NCBI GenBank assembly: GCA_029974855.1
Contig: JARKQO010000389.1
Span: forward strand, 1 to 31,690
Direction: 5' to 3'
Length of the DNA: 31,690 nucleotides
Origin: Eubacteriales bacterium
Lineage (GTDB): Bacteria > Bacillota_A > Clostridia > Christensenellales > Aristaeellaceae
The notes below the pieces were generated by a model. The model saw only the letters and a list, made by a program, of their open reading frames with translations. It was not told where the DNA came from and searched no databases. The first letter of the stretch is position 1, and each line of letters opens with the position of its first letter. Shown here piece by piece: positions 1 to 7,916 of this stretch. The translations under genes were made by a program, and so were the position numbers.

Positions 1-888
1 CTGAAGGATATCCTGAGGGCTGTGAAGGAAGTAAAGGGCCTGCTGGGAGTCCACTGCGAAAACGGCACCATCATCAACGCACTGGTGGCGGAGCAAAAGG
101 CCCTGGGGAACCTCTCCCCGGCGGCCCATCACGTGAGCCGCCCGGCAGAGCTGGAGGCGGAGGCCGTCTCCCGGCTGTGCTACATTGCCCGGCTGGTGGG
201 CTGGCCCGTCACCGTGGTACACCTGAGCACCGCCTTGGGCCTGGCGGAGGTGGAAAAGGCCCGGGCCATGGGCCAGCGGGTCATCGCGGAAACCTGCCCC
301 CAATACCTGCTCCTCACGGAGGAAAAGTACCAAGGGCCCGGCTTTGAGGGGGCCAAGTACGTCTGCTCCCCGCCCCTGCGCCGGGAGGAGGACCGGCAGG
401 CGCTGCTCCGGGCTGTGCGGGAGGGCCGCATCGACACCATTGCCACGGACCATTGCTCCTACAACTTCCAGGGCCAAAAGACTTTGGGGGAAGCCGATTT
501 CTCCCGGATTCCCAACGGCCTGCCCGGGGTGGAGCACCGCCCGGCGCTGGTGTACAGCGCTTTGGTGGAGCCGGGGCTGCTGACCCATCAAGACATGTGC
601 CGCCTGCTCAGCGAAAACCCCGCCAAGCTTTATGGCATGTACCCGCAGAAGGGAACCTTGCTCCCCGGCAGCGACGGGGACATCGTCATCTGGGAGGGAG
701 GCCTTAGCGAAACCCTCTCCGCCGCCACCCAGCTGCAAAACGTGGACTACACACCCTTTGAGGGCATGCGGATCACCGGCCGGGCCCGGGATGTGCTGCT
801 GCTGGGGGAACGGGCCGTGGCAAATGGCCAGGTCACAGCCCGAAACCTGGGCCGCTACGTGGCCCGGGGCCCCATGATCCTGCCCTGA
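1..888 (+). CDS. Dihydropyrimidinase / D-hydantoinase, C-terminal part (5' end outside window)
   Basis: The reading frame is open from the first base, so the gene starts upstream; about 295 residues of a family usually near 460 are present. It belongs to the cyclic amidohydrolase superfamily, which opens dihydropyrimidine or hydantoin rings in the cytoplasm. Visible motifs are the metal-site histidine segments GVHCENG and VVHLS, the conserved ETCPQYL, and IATDHCSYN with the catalytic aspartate. The end carries the usual DGDIVIWEG. The carbamylated lysine region is missing with the N-terminus. It is followed after 26 bases by a molybdenum hydroxylase and then a purine permease, which suggests a role in purine or hydantoin breakdown rather than pyrimidine salvage. 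The exact substrate cannot be read from sequence. The family is confident; naming it hydA would be a guess. Confidence 0.9.
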   Translation: MKDILRAVKEVKGLLGVHCENGTIINALVAEQKALGNLSPAAHHVSRPAELEAEAVSRLCYIARLVGWPVTVVHLSTALGLAEVEKARAMGQRVIAETCPQYLLLTEEKYQGPGFEGAKYVCSPPLRREEDRQALLRAVREGRIDTIATDHCSYNFQGQKTLGEADFSRIPNGLPGVEHRPALVYSALVEPGLLTHQDMCRLLSENPAKLYGMYPQKGTLLPGSDGDIVIWEGGLSETLSAATQLQNVDYTPFEGMRITGRARDVLLLGERAVANGQVTARNLGRYVARGPMILP

Positions 889-914
889 TCCTACCCAGAA
901 CAGGAGGCGAGAGG

Positions 915-3473
915 ATGTATACGCTCACCGTAAACGGCGTGCCCCATCAAACGCACCGGGACCAGAAGCTCATGGACTACCTGCGGGAGGATCTGCGCCT
1001 GACCTCCGTAAAGAACGGCTGCGGCGAGGGGGCCTGCGGCACCTGCACCATTCTGGCGGACGGCAAAAAGGTCCGGGCTTGCATCCTCACCGTAGCCAAG
1101 GCGGCCGGCAAGCACATCACCACCCTGGAGGGCCTGACGGATTATGAGAAGCAGGTCTACGTCCACTCCTTCGGGGAAACCGGGGCGGTGCAGTGCGGCT
1201 TTTGCATCCCAGGCATGGTCATCAGCGCCAAGGCGCTGCTGGATAGCAATCTTAGCCCCACCCGCCAGGAGGTGAAGGCGGCCCTGAAGGGCAACATCTG
1301 CCGCTGCACTGGCTATGTGAAGATTGAGGACGCCATTTTGATGGCCGCGGAGTTTTTCCGGGAACAAAAGCCCGTGCCCCGGACCCACCAGGACGGCAAG
1401 GTGGGCTCCTTGTTCACCCGGGTGGACGCGGAGGAGAAGGTGCTGGGCACTGGGGAATACGTGGACGATATCCAGCTGCCGGGCATGATCTACGCCAAGG
1501 CCCTGCGCACCGCCTATCCCAGGGCCATCGTAAAGGCCATCCGCCTGGACAAGGCTTTGGCCCATCCCGACGTGGTGAAAATTCTCACCGCTCAGGACGT
1601 GCCCTTTAACAAAACCGGTCACATCGTTCCCGACTGGGACGTGCTGATCGCCCAGGGGGATACCACCCGCTACGTGGGGGACGCCATCGTATTGGCCGCC
1701 ACCCGCCACCGGGAAACCCTGGATGAGGTGCTGGCCTTGGTGGAGGTGGACTACGAGCCCCTGTCCCCCCTCACCGATCCCCTGGAGGCCATGAAGCCCG
1801 GCGCGCCTTTGCTCCACGAAAAGGAGGGCAACGTCCTCTTCCGCCAGGAACTGAAGCGGGGCGACGTGGACGGGGCCATCGCCTCCGCCGCCTATGTGGT
1901 GACCCACCACTATTCCACCCCCATGACGGATCACGCCTTTATGGAGCCGGAATGCGCCGTCGCCATGCCCGACGGGGACGGCGGCCTGGTGCTGTACACC
2001 GCCTCCCAATCCGTGTACGACGAGCAGCGGGAAATTGCCCGGATGCTGAAGCTTCCCCCGGAGAAGGTGCGCTCCATCTCCAAGCTGGTGGGGGGCGGCT
2101 TCGGCGGCAAGGAGGACATGAGCGTGCAGCACCACGCGGCCCTCATGGCCTTCCACACGGGCCTGCCCGTGAAGGTGAAGTTCTCCCGGCAGGAGAGCCT
2201 CCAAATCCACACCAAGCGCCACGCCATGGAGATGGACGTGACCACCGCCTGCGACAAGGACGGCATCCTTTTGGCCATGCGGGCCTCCTTGATCTCCGAC
2301 TGCGGGGCCTACGCCTCTTTGGGAGGGCCGGTGCTGCAGCGGGCCTGCACCCACGCCGCCGGACCCTACAACTTCCAGAACATTGACATCACCGGCATCT
2401 GCGTATACACCAACAACGTGCCCGGCGGGGCCTTCCGGGGCTTCGGCGTCACCCAGAGTTGCTTTGCCGCCGAGCAGAACCTGAACCTGCTGGCGGAGAA
2501 GGTGGGCATCTCCCCCTGGGAGATCCGCTACCGCAACGCCATCCGCCCCGGCCAGGTGCTGCCCAACGGACAGATTGCCGGGCCGGACACCGCCTATGCC
2601 CAATGCCTGGAGGCGATGAAGGAAGTGTACGAATCCAGCCCCTATGCGGGCATCGCCGGGTGCCTGAAAAACAGCGGCATCGGCGTGGGCCTGCCGGATG
2701 TGGGCCGCTGCAAGCTGGCCATTGTGGATGGCAAGGTGCACATCCGCACCTCCGCCGCCTGTATCGGCCAGGGCATGGCCACCGTGTGCACCAGCGTGGT
2801 CTGCTCCGTCACCTCCCTTCTCCCGGAGGCCATATTCCATGAGCCTCCGGACACCGCCCTCACCCCCAACTCCGGCACCACCACCGCCAGCCGCCAAACC
2901 TTGTTCACCGGGGAGGCCACCCGCCGGGCGGCGGAGCTGCTGCGGGAGGAGCTGGCCCAGGGCAAAACCCTGACGGATTTGGAAGGCCGGGAGTTTTACG
3001 GCGAGTACAGCGGCGTCACCGACAAGATGGGATCGGACGTGCCCAACCCCGTGAGCCACGTGGCCTACAGCTACGGGACCCAAGTGGTTCTCATGGACGA
3101 GAGCAAGGCCGTGACCAAGGTGATGGCCGTCTACGACGTGGGCCGGGTGATCAACCCCAAGGCCTGCGAGGGCCAGGTGGAGGGCGGCGTGGTGATGGGC
3201 CTGGGCTACGGCCTCACGGAGGACTTCGTGATGGAAAACGGCTTCGTGAAAAGCACCTACGGTACCTTGGGGCTGATTCGCGCGCCCCAGGCCCCGGAGA
3301 TTCAAACCATTTTCATCGAGGAAAACGACCCGGAGGGCCTGGCCTTCGGCGCCAAGGGCATTGGGGAAATCTCCGCCATTCCCACCGCCCCTGCCGCCGC
3401 CCATGCCGCCTACCGGGTGGACGGCGTATTTCGAGACCGCCTGCCCCTAAGCGGCACGGCGTATCGCAAATAA
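915..3473 (+). CDS. Xanthine dehydrogenase-type molybdenum hydroxylase, fused 2Fe-2S and Mo domains
   Basis: This 852-residue protein fuses the two-cluster iron-sulfur domain to the molybdopterin domain with no FAD domain between them. Cluster ligands are C36, C41, C44 and C56, then C94, C97, C129 and C131 (CGFC and CRCTGY). The Mo domain starts near residue 165 and shows GGGFGGKE (393-400), GAFRGFG (505-511) and GAKGIGE ending in the catalytic glutamate E818. Length and layout match the family annotated as selenium-dependent xanthine dehydrogenase, where selenium is a labile Mo ligand rather than selenocysteine; no in-frame TGA is present. It should hydroxylate xanthine or a related purine and pass electrons to a separate acceptor subunit, which is not in the window. 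The start is fixed by GGAGG just upstream. The permease follows after 12-27 bases. The precise purine substrate is inferred. Confidence 0.9.
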   Translation: MYTLTVNGVPHQTHRDQKLMDYLREDLRLTSVKNGCGEGACGTCTILADGKKVRACILTVAKAAGKHITTLEGLTDYEKQVYVHSFGETGAVQCGFCIPGMVISAKALLDSNLSPTRQEVKAALKGNICRCTGYVKIEDAILMAAEFFREQKPVPRTHQDGKVGSLFTRVDAEEKVLGTGEYVDDIQLPGMIYAKALRTAYPRAIVKAIRLDKALAHPDVVKILTAQDVPFNKTGHIVPDWDVLIAQGDTTRYVGDAIVLAATRHRETLDEVLALVEVDYEPLSPLTDPLEAMKPGAPLLHEKEGNVLFRQELKRGDVDGAIASAAYVVTHHYSTPMTDHAFMEPECAVAMPDGDGGLVLYTASQSVYDEQREIARMLKLPPEKVRSISKLVGGGFGGKEDMSVQHHAALMAFHTGLPVKVKFSRQESLQIHTKRHAMEMDVTTACDKDGILLAMRASLISDCGAYASLGGPVLQRACTHAAGPYNFQNIDITGICVYTNNVPGGAFRGFGVTQSCFAAEQNLNLLAEKVGISPWEIRYRNAIRPGQVLPNGQIAGPDTAYAQCLEAMKEVYESSPYAGIAGCLKNSGIGVGLPDVGRCKLAIVDGKVHIRTSAACIGQGMATVCTSVVCSVTSLLPEAIFHEPPDTALTPNSGTTTASRQTLFTGEATRRAAELLREELAQGKTLTDLEGREFYGEYSGVTDKMGSDVPNPVSHVAYSYGTQVVLMDESKAVTKVMAVYDVGRVINPKACEGQVEGGVVMGLGYGLTEDFVMENGFVKSTYGTLGLIRAPQAPEIQTIFIEENDPEGLAFGAKGIGEISAIPTAPAAAHAAYRVDGVFRDRLPLSGTAYRK

Positions 3474-3500
3474 AATTAATAAGGAATGGATGGGAACAAC

Positions 3501-4829
3501 ATGCAAAAGACCAAGACCACGGACCAAGGTTTGTTCCAGCTCAATGGGAAACCCGGCTGGGGCGTCTCCTTCCCCCAGGCCATGCAGCACGTGCTGGCCA
3601 TGCTGGCGGGCAACATCACCCCCCCGATCCTCCTGGCCCAGGCCCTGAAGCTGCCCGACGACCAGCGGATTCTTCTGATCCAGGCGGCTATGATCATCGG
3701 CGGCATCACCACTTTGCTGCAGCTCTACCCCGTCTGGCGCTTTGGCATGGGCCTGCCCAACGTGATGGGCGTGGCCTTTGCCTACATGCCCGTGCTGCTT
3801 TCCATCGGCACCACCTACGGCATCAGCGCCATCTTTGGCTCCCAGCTGGTGGCCGCCTTTATCTCTATCTTCATCGGCATGGGCATCGGCAAAATCCGCA
3901 AATTCTTTCCGCCCATTGTCAGCGGTACCGTCGTCCTGAGCATCGGCCTTTCTCTGTATAATACCGCCATCACTTATATGTCCGGCGGCTCAGGGGCCGG
4001 GGACCAGTTTGGCAGCCCCACCTTCTGGATTGTGGCCTTGGTCACCTTGGCCGTGACTTTGGCCTGCAACTTCTTCGGCAAGGGCTATATCAAGGTCTCC
4101 GGCATGCTGATCGGCATCGCCGCGGGCTACATCCTCTCCCTCGTGCTGGGCGGCATGGTGAAGTTTGGCAGCGTCCAGACCGCCGCCTGGGTCTCTCTGC
4201 CCCAATTCTTCAAATTTGGCCTGTCCTTCCCCATTGGGGCCATCATTTCCATGACCCTGATGTACATCGTCCAGGCCGTGCAGACCATCGGCGACGTTTC
4301 CTCCACCGCCATCGGCGGCTTTGGCCGGGAGTCCACAGACCGGGAGCTGGGCGGGGCCATCATGGGCCAGGGCATCTGCGGCATGCTGGGCGCTTGCATT
4401 GGCGGCCTGCCCACTGACCCCTACAGCCAGAACGTGGGCCTCATCGTCACCTCCAAGGTAGTGGCCAAGCGGGTGTTCCTGATCGTGGGCCTCCTCATGC
4501 TGGCTGCGGGCCTCATCCCCAAGTTCGGCGCGGTCATGACCACCATCCCCTACTCCGTCCTGGGCGGCGCTACCGTCACCGTCTTTGCCGCCATCACCAT
4601 GTCCGGTATCTCCCTCATCACCCAGCAGCCCATGAACTACCGCAACAAGATGATCGTGGGCATCTCCTTGGCTTTGGGCGTGGGCATCTACGTGGTCCCC
4701 AATTCCCTCCAGTTCTTCCCCAAGGAGGTTCAGGACATCATCGGAAAGTCCCCCATCGTCCTCTCCTTCCTGGTGGCCTTCCTGCTGAACATCATCGTTC
4801 CCAAGGACGACAGCGCCGAGGTGGATTGA
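3501..4829 (+). CDS. NCS2-family xanthine/uracil permease
   Basis: This is a polytopic membrane protein of about 442 residues with a dozen or so hydrophobic segments. It has the NCS2 (nucleobase-ascorbate transporter) features: an N-terminal QAMQHVLAMLAGNITPP helix, an acidic SSTAIGGFGRE segment, and GGLPTDPYSQNVGLI with the substrate-site glutamine and asparagine. It probably imports xanthine, urate or uracil with protons. It is last in the operon with the hydantoinase and xanthine dehydrogenase, so a purine substrate is favoured. An in-frame ATG at 3486 gives a 5-residue longer form, but it sits directly against the AAGGA, so the ATG at 3501 is preferred. Transcription probably stops in the two-hairpin element at 4851-4908. 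Confidence 0.93.
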   Translation: MQKTKTTDQGLFQLNGKPGWGVSFPQAMQHVLAMLAGNITPPILLAQALKLPDDQRILLIQAAMIIGGITTLLQLYPVWRFGMGLPNVMGVAFAYMPVLLSIGTTYGISAIFGSQLVAAFISIFIGMGIGKIRKFFPPIVSGTVVLSIGLSLYNTAITYMSGGSGAGDQFGSPTFWIVALVTLAVTLACNFFGKGYIKVSGMLIGIAAGYILSLVLGGMVKFGSVQTAAWVSLPQFFKFGLSFPIGAIISMTLMYIVQAVQTIGDVSSTAIGGFGRESTDRELGGAIMGQGICGMLGACIGGLPTDPYSQNVGLIVTSKVVAKRVFLIVGLLMLAAGLIPKFGAVMTTIPYSVLGGATVTVFAAITMSGISLITQQPMNYRNKMIVGISLALGVGIYVVPNSLQFFPKEVQDIIGKSPIVLSFLVAFLLNIIVPKDDSAEVD

Positions 4830-4850
4830 CCGGGGACGGGGGCGGAAACG

Positions 4851-4908
4851 TTGGGGCTCTGCCCCAAGCCCCGCTTAGGGCCTGAGGCCCTAAGAACCCG
4901 CACTTTTT
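4851..4908 (+). terminator. Two-hairpin terminator element, copy 1
   Basis: Two perfect stem-loops stand in a row: 4851-4867 (7-bp stem, loop TCT) and 4875-4893 (8-bp stem, loop TGA). A conserved-looking tail, GAACCCGCACTTTTT, ends at 4908. It lies 22 bases after the permease stop on the same strand and ends in five T, so it should terminate that operon. The same architecture returns after secDF at 31131-31193. Confidence 0.7.
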
Positions 4909-4920
4909 CATAGTGGCATT

Positions 4921-4973
4921 AAAAAAGGAAAGGGATGGCGACGCTTGCACATAAGCGTGGCCATCCCTTTCCT
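4921..4973 (-). terminator. Long hairpin, terminator-like on the minus strand
   Basis: Left arm 4926-4939 pairs perfectly with 4960-4973 (14 bp). After one mismatch (4940/4959) a further 6 bp pair (4941-4946 with 4953-4958) around a 6-base loop. On the minus strand the stem is followed directly by six T (4921-4926), a classic intrinsic terminator. On the plus strand there is no T-tract. It would stop minus-strand transcription coming from the right, including any read-through past the gene ending at 5550. Confidence 0.6.
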
Positions 4974-4983
4974 GTATTCCTTC

Positions 4984-5012
4984 TTGCTTCTCAGAAGGCC
5001 CCATGCTATCAT
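4984..5012 (+). promoter_or_regulatory. Predicted sigma-A promoter of the NUDIX gene
   Basis: TTGCTT (4984-4989) and TATCAT (5007-5012) are separated by 17 bases. A TGC immediately before the -10 gives an extended -10 element. The predicted transcript start near 5019 rules out the upstream ATG at 5003 as the translation start. Confidence 0.55.
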
Positions 5013-5038
5013 GTCCCAAGCAAGAAGAGGTGGTTATG

Positions 5039-5515
5039 ATGGGAGAGCACTTCAAGGCCCTGTCGGCGGTGTTTCCGGTGATCTTTCGCACACAGGAGGG
5101 TAAAAGGCAGGTGCTTCTGGCGCAAAGAGCCAACACAGACTATATGGACGGCCTGTGGGACTTCGCCGGAAGCGGCCATGTGGAGGAAGGCGAAACCGCT
5201 GTCCAGGCCCTGGTGCGGGAGTGCCGGGAGGAAACCGGCACCGCCGTGGACCCGGCCCATGTGCGCTTTGCCCATCTGTCCCACCGGCTTGGGCTTCAGG
5301 GGGAGCGTACCTATTATGATCTATATTTTTTCGTGGATTCCTTCCAGGAGGAACCCCGAATCGCCGAGCCGGAGAAATGCGCTGATCTCAGATGGTTCAA
5401 TCTGGAGGCCTTGCCTCGGGATATGATCCCCATTCGCAGAGACGCTTTGGCCGCCTGCCTAAAGGGGCGGCATTACAGCGAAGTGCTGAATGGGCCCGGC
5501 AAGCCGGCCCCGTAA
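5039..5515 (+). CDS. NUDIX hydrolase
   Basis: This protein of about 158 residues has a complete NUDIX box: GHVEEGE, seven residues, then RECREETG, matching G-x5-E-x7-RE-U-x-EE-x-G. It therefore uses Mg2+ to hydrolyse a nucleoside diphosphate linked to another group. The substrate (oxidised dNTP, a sugar nucleotide or other) cannot be told from sequence. The phrase DGLWDFAGSGHVEEGE resembles MutT-like and dihydroneopterin-type housekeeping members. The start is placed at the second of two adjacent ATGs, 8 bases after AAGAGG; ATG 5036 is also possible. It is a single-gene unit with its own promoter and a short terminator, convergent with the next gene. Confidence 0.88.
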   Translation: MGEHFKALSAVFPVIFRTQEGKRQVLLAQRANTDYMDGLWDFAGSGHVEEGETAVQALVRECREETGTAVDPAHVRFAHLSHRLGLQGERTYYDLYFFVDSFQEEPRIAEPEKCADLRWFNLEALPRDMIPIRRDALAACLKGRHYSEVLNGPGKPAP

Positions 5516-5524
5516 GGGCGCTGC

Positions 5525-5542
5525 CGCTCGTTGAGCGTTTTT
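5525..5542 (+). terminator. Short intrinsic terminator after the NUDIX gene
   Basis: A 5-bp stem CGCTC-GTT-GAGCG is followed directly by TTTTT, starting 10 bases after the NUDIX stop codon. The stem is short, so efficiency is uncertain. Confidence 0.5.
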
Positions 5543-5549
5543 GTAAAGA

Positions 5550-6308
5550 TCACTTGGGGCCCCTTTTATATTCCCGGGTCAGCAACGCCATGGACTGCCT
5601 GGTGGGCTCCAAGTCGTATTCATAGAGATCCGCATAAATCCTGGGTACCTTTTTCAGGCGGAAGTTGATGTCCTCCAGGTCAAAGGCAGCCAAATCCAGC
5701 TCCTCCACCTCCAGCCATTCACAGTACTGCCGGTACTTGGGGCCATCCTTCTTTTGGAATGCCTTGGCGATTTCCTCCAGCCCGCCCGGGCCTCCACAAT
5801 CGTCTATGATGCCGTATCCAGCCCCCTCCAGCACCCGGGGCAGTTCTTTGCCGGGCAGCTCCTTGTCCTCTAGAATTTTTTCCAGCGCCAAGGACACCTC
5901 CCAGCCGTCTCCATAATCATAGGCAAAGCGCATGGTTTGCCCTTCTGTGTTCAGGAGGTTTCTGACCTTCGTATCCCTGGCGTCCAGGGGGGACCCGTCA
6001 AACTCCGAAAAATCATCGTCGCTGGGCAGCTCAACGCGCAACTCCTGAGCTATCGGTATGTTGGCAAAAAGGCCCATCTCTTCCCAGTCCGGTTCTATGC
6101 CCCGACGCTTCATGAGGCTTTTGCGGAAATTCTCCGCTTCCGGCACATAGAAACAAAATGCGTGGCTGCCTTGCATTTCAAACATCGTCATCAAAACGTA
6201 GGCCAGCTTTGCCATGGTGGTGGTGTTCATCACCTGAAACCGCCGCCATAGAGCGGGCTCGTACTCCGCAAGCTGCGCATAAAACTGGTAAATCGGCTGG
6301 GACGCCAT
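5550..6308 (-). CDS. Plasmid pRiA4b ORF-3-like family protein
   Basis: This 252-residue soluble protein carries the hallmarks of the pRiA4b ORF-3-like family: an N-terminal LAEYEPALWRRFQV, a central FAYDYGDGWEVSLALEKIL, and a Gly-rich DDCGGPGGLEEI that in relatives reads EDCGG.xG. The family's molecular function is not established; members are common on plasmids and in chromosomal accessory regions. The usual histidine after GDGWE is valine here. The start is supported by AAGGGGAGAG about 7 bases upstream. It lies on the same strand as, and 66 bases downstream of, the broken WG-repeat gene, so it may share its transcript. No signal peptide or membrane segment is seen. Confidence 0.82.
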   Translation of the reverse strand: MASQPIYQFYAQLAEYEPALWRRFQVMNTTTMAKLAYVLMTMFEMQGSHAFCFYVPEAENFRKSLMKRRGIEPDWEEMGLFANIPIAQELRVELPSDDDFSEFDGSPLDARDTKVRNLLNTEGQTMRFAYDYGDGWEVSLALEKILEDKELPGKELPRVLEGAGYGIIDDCGGPGGLEEIAKAFQKKDGPKYRQYCEWLEVEELDLAAFDLEDINFRLKKVPRIYADLYEYDLEPTRQSMALLTREYKRGPK

Positions 6309-6353
6309 AATGATCTCTCCCCTTCCTCAAGACAGAATCCTTTTAGCGTTTTG

Positions 6354-6371
6354 AAAATAAGCGTATCGCTT
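6354..6371 (-). terminator. Weak terminator after the WG-repeat reading frame
   Basis: On the minus strand AAGCG-ATA-CGCTT is followed by ATTTTC. The 5-bp stem lies a few bases beyond the distal TGA at 6375-6377, not beyond the TAA at 6591. This fits the longer reading frame having been the original gene. Confidence 0.35.
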
Positions 6372-6374
6372 TGT

Positions 6375-6590
6375 TCATTTCACAATGGAAATATAACCCC
6401 ATTTTTCGCCGACCGACACCGCCGCCAGCCCTTCGGAGAAGTCGCTTGCATTCTCGAAGATACACGGCGCCACCTCGTTACCCGCCATGTCGATGAAGCC
6501 ATACTTGTCGTTTTCGCTTCCGAGCCAGGCTCCTCCTTCGTCGCCACATCGCACCCATGCATTCCCTTCGCAAAAATCCCCGATCCAAGC
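6375..6590 (-). pseudogene. C-terminal remnant of the WG-repeat gene, beyond an in-frame stop
   Basis: Directly after the TAA at 6591-6593 the same frame stays open for 71 codons to a TGA at 6375-6377. The translation is plainly WG-repeat: it starts AWIGDFCEGNAWV, continues with DKYGFIDMAGNEVAP and DFSEGLAAVSVGEKWGYI, and ends ISIVK. No frameshift is needed to join it to the upstream gene. The remnant has no start codon with a ribosome binding site of its own. It is either lost from the protein by a nonsense mutation (TAA is one base from CAA, GAA or AAA) or made by rare read-through. A base-calling error cannot be excluded from sequence alone. Confidence 0.85.
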
Positions 6591-7820
6591 TTAATGATCC
6601 ACGGCGACGATTTCCTCGCCTGTCTCGTCAAGGAGGCCGATGCTATCCCAAGTGCCATGGCCGCTATAGTCCTCGCCATACCCGGCAAAGGTCAGCCCGT
6701 CGGGCAGAAGCTGCAGCCAGTGATAGCGAATGGGCACGACGATCTTGCCGGTTCGATCGATTACGCCATATTTTGTGTCCCACGGCGAGGCGCCTGCTTT
6801 GCTGACCGGTGCGAAGCCATCCACATAACGCCAAGTGAAGAGGGTTCCTTGTCCCACGTAATCACAGTCGTACTGAAGCGGAACGACCACTTGGCCTGCC
6901 TTGTCGATATAGCCAAATTTGCCATCCTCATTGGTCTCGTACCAGATGGACGCGCCCTTGCTGACATACGCCAGCCCCTCGGAAAAAGGCGCGGCATAAT
7001 CGTATTCAAATGGGATGACCACCTTGCCGTCTCTGTCGATATAGCCGTATTGGTTGCCATGCGCTTCGCTGCCCCATATGGCAGCCAAACCTTCGGAGAA
7101 ATATGGCAGCAGGTCTTCATAGGAGGACGCTCTGTCAATAAAAGGCCTTTCATAGGTATACGCGAGCGGAATCCCAACCGTGCCAGCTTCGTCAACAAAG
7201 CCCATCTTGCCGTCCTGGACGACGCATGCCCGGCCATCGCGGAATGCGCCTATCTTTTCATAGATCACCGGCACGACTTCCTTGCCGGTTTTATCGATAA
7301 AGCCCCATTTCCCTGGGCTACAATAACCTTTATCCTCGCCGTCGGCGATCCATACCGCAGCCAAGCCACCCTGAAAAGCCCATGCCTCGTCGTACTTCGG
7401 TGGCACAACTACCTTGCCTGTCATGTCGATGAAGCCCCACTGATTATCAAGGGAGACCGCTGCCAAGCCTTCGCGAAAGCCGTTTGCATCATTATATTTC
7501 GGCGGGATGACTTCGTTGCCTGCCATGTCGATGAAGCCCCACTTGCCTGTATTCCAATCGCCGACACAGACCGCCGCCAAGCCGTCGTGAAAATCCCCCA
7601 CATCCCCGTACTGTGGCGGCACGACTTCCTGGCCCGCCATGTCGATGAAGCCCCATTTTTCGCCGACCGACACCGCCGCCAGCCCTTCGTGAAAATTGCC
7701 TGCCTCATCATACCGCGGCGGTATGGCCTGCGTGTAGCCTGTCGCCAGCGCAGAGCTGCACACGCCCCAAAGCATCATCAGGCACATCAGCATCGACAAG
7801 CGCCGCATAAAAGCGTGTTT
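6591..7820 (-). CDS. Exported WG-repeat protein, truncated by in-frame TAA
   Basis: A signal peptide (MKHAFMRRLSMLMCLMM onward, cleaved near SSALA) precedes nine WG-type beta-hairpin repeats with the pattern GxxAV...WGFIDxxGxxVVPxxY. The GFID/GYID motif recurs as MAG, MAG, MTG, KTG, EAG, RDG, KAG and RTG variants, ending with a degenerate GLLDETG. WG repeats form a solenoid or propeller-like surface for binding; no enzyme motif is visible. The start at 7820 is chosen over a longer in-frame start at 7853 because GGGAGG sits 6 bases upstream and the signal peptide then begins correctly. The TAA falls inside a repeat, and two more repeats follow in the same frame, so the natural protein was probably about 481 residues. 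The upstream neighbour is another exported protein of unknown function. Confidence 0.87.
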   Translation of the reverse strand, partial: KHAFMRRLSMLMCLMMLWGVCSSALATGYTQAIPPRYDEAGNFHEGLAAVSVGEKWGFIDMAGQEVVPPQYGDVGDFHDGLAAVCVGDWNTGKWGFIDMAGNEVIPPKYNDANGFREGLAAVSLDNQWGFIDMTGKVVVPPKYDEAWAFQGGLAAVWIADGEDKGYCSPGKWGFIDKTGKEVVPVIYEKIGAFRDGRACVVQDGKMGFVDEAGTVGIPLAYTYERPFIDRASSYEDLLPYFSEGLAAIWGSEAHGNQYGYIDRDGKVVIPFEYDYAAPFSEGLAYVSKGASIWYETNEDGKFGYIDKAGQVVVPLQYDCDYVGQGTLFTWRYVDGFAPVSKAGASPWDTKYGVIDRTGKIVVPIRYHWLQLLPDGLTFAGYGEDYSGHGTWDSIGLLDETGEEIVAVDH

Positions 7821-7916
7821 CATAAAAACCTCCCGCATGATATCACTGCGCACGCCGTCGGAATTTCAAGGATCGTGATTTCATCCATGCGCCGCATGTC
7901 AGCCATGGGGTTCTGT

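Noticed and set aside
891..3404. Minus-strand open frame of 837 codons across the xanthine dehydrogenase gene
   Set aside because: It is antisense to a gene with full catalytic motifs. Its translation is His/Gly/Val-rich low-complexity sequence of the kind GC-rich codon use creates, with no ribosome site.
915..3473. Possible selenocysteine codon in the xanthine dehydrogenase
   Set aside because: No in-frame TGA exists. In this family selenium is a cofactor ligand, not an amino acid.
5003..5038. Upstream ATG for the NUDIX gene, adding 12 residues
   Set aside because: It lies inside the predicted -10 promoter region, before the likely transcript start, and has no ribosome site.
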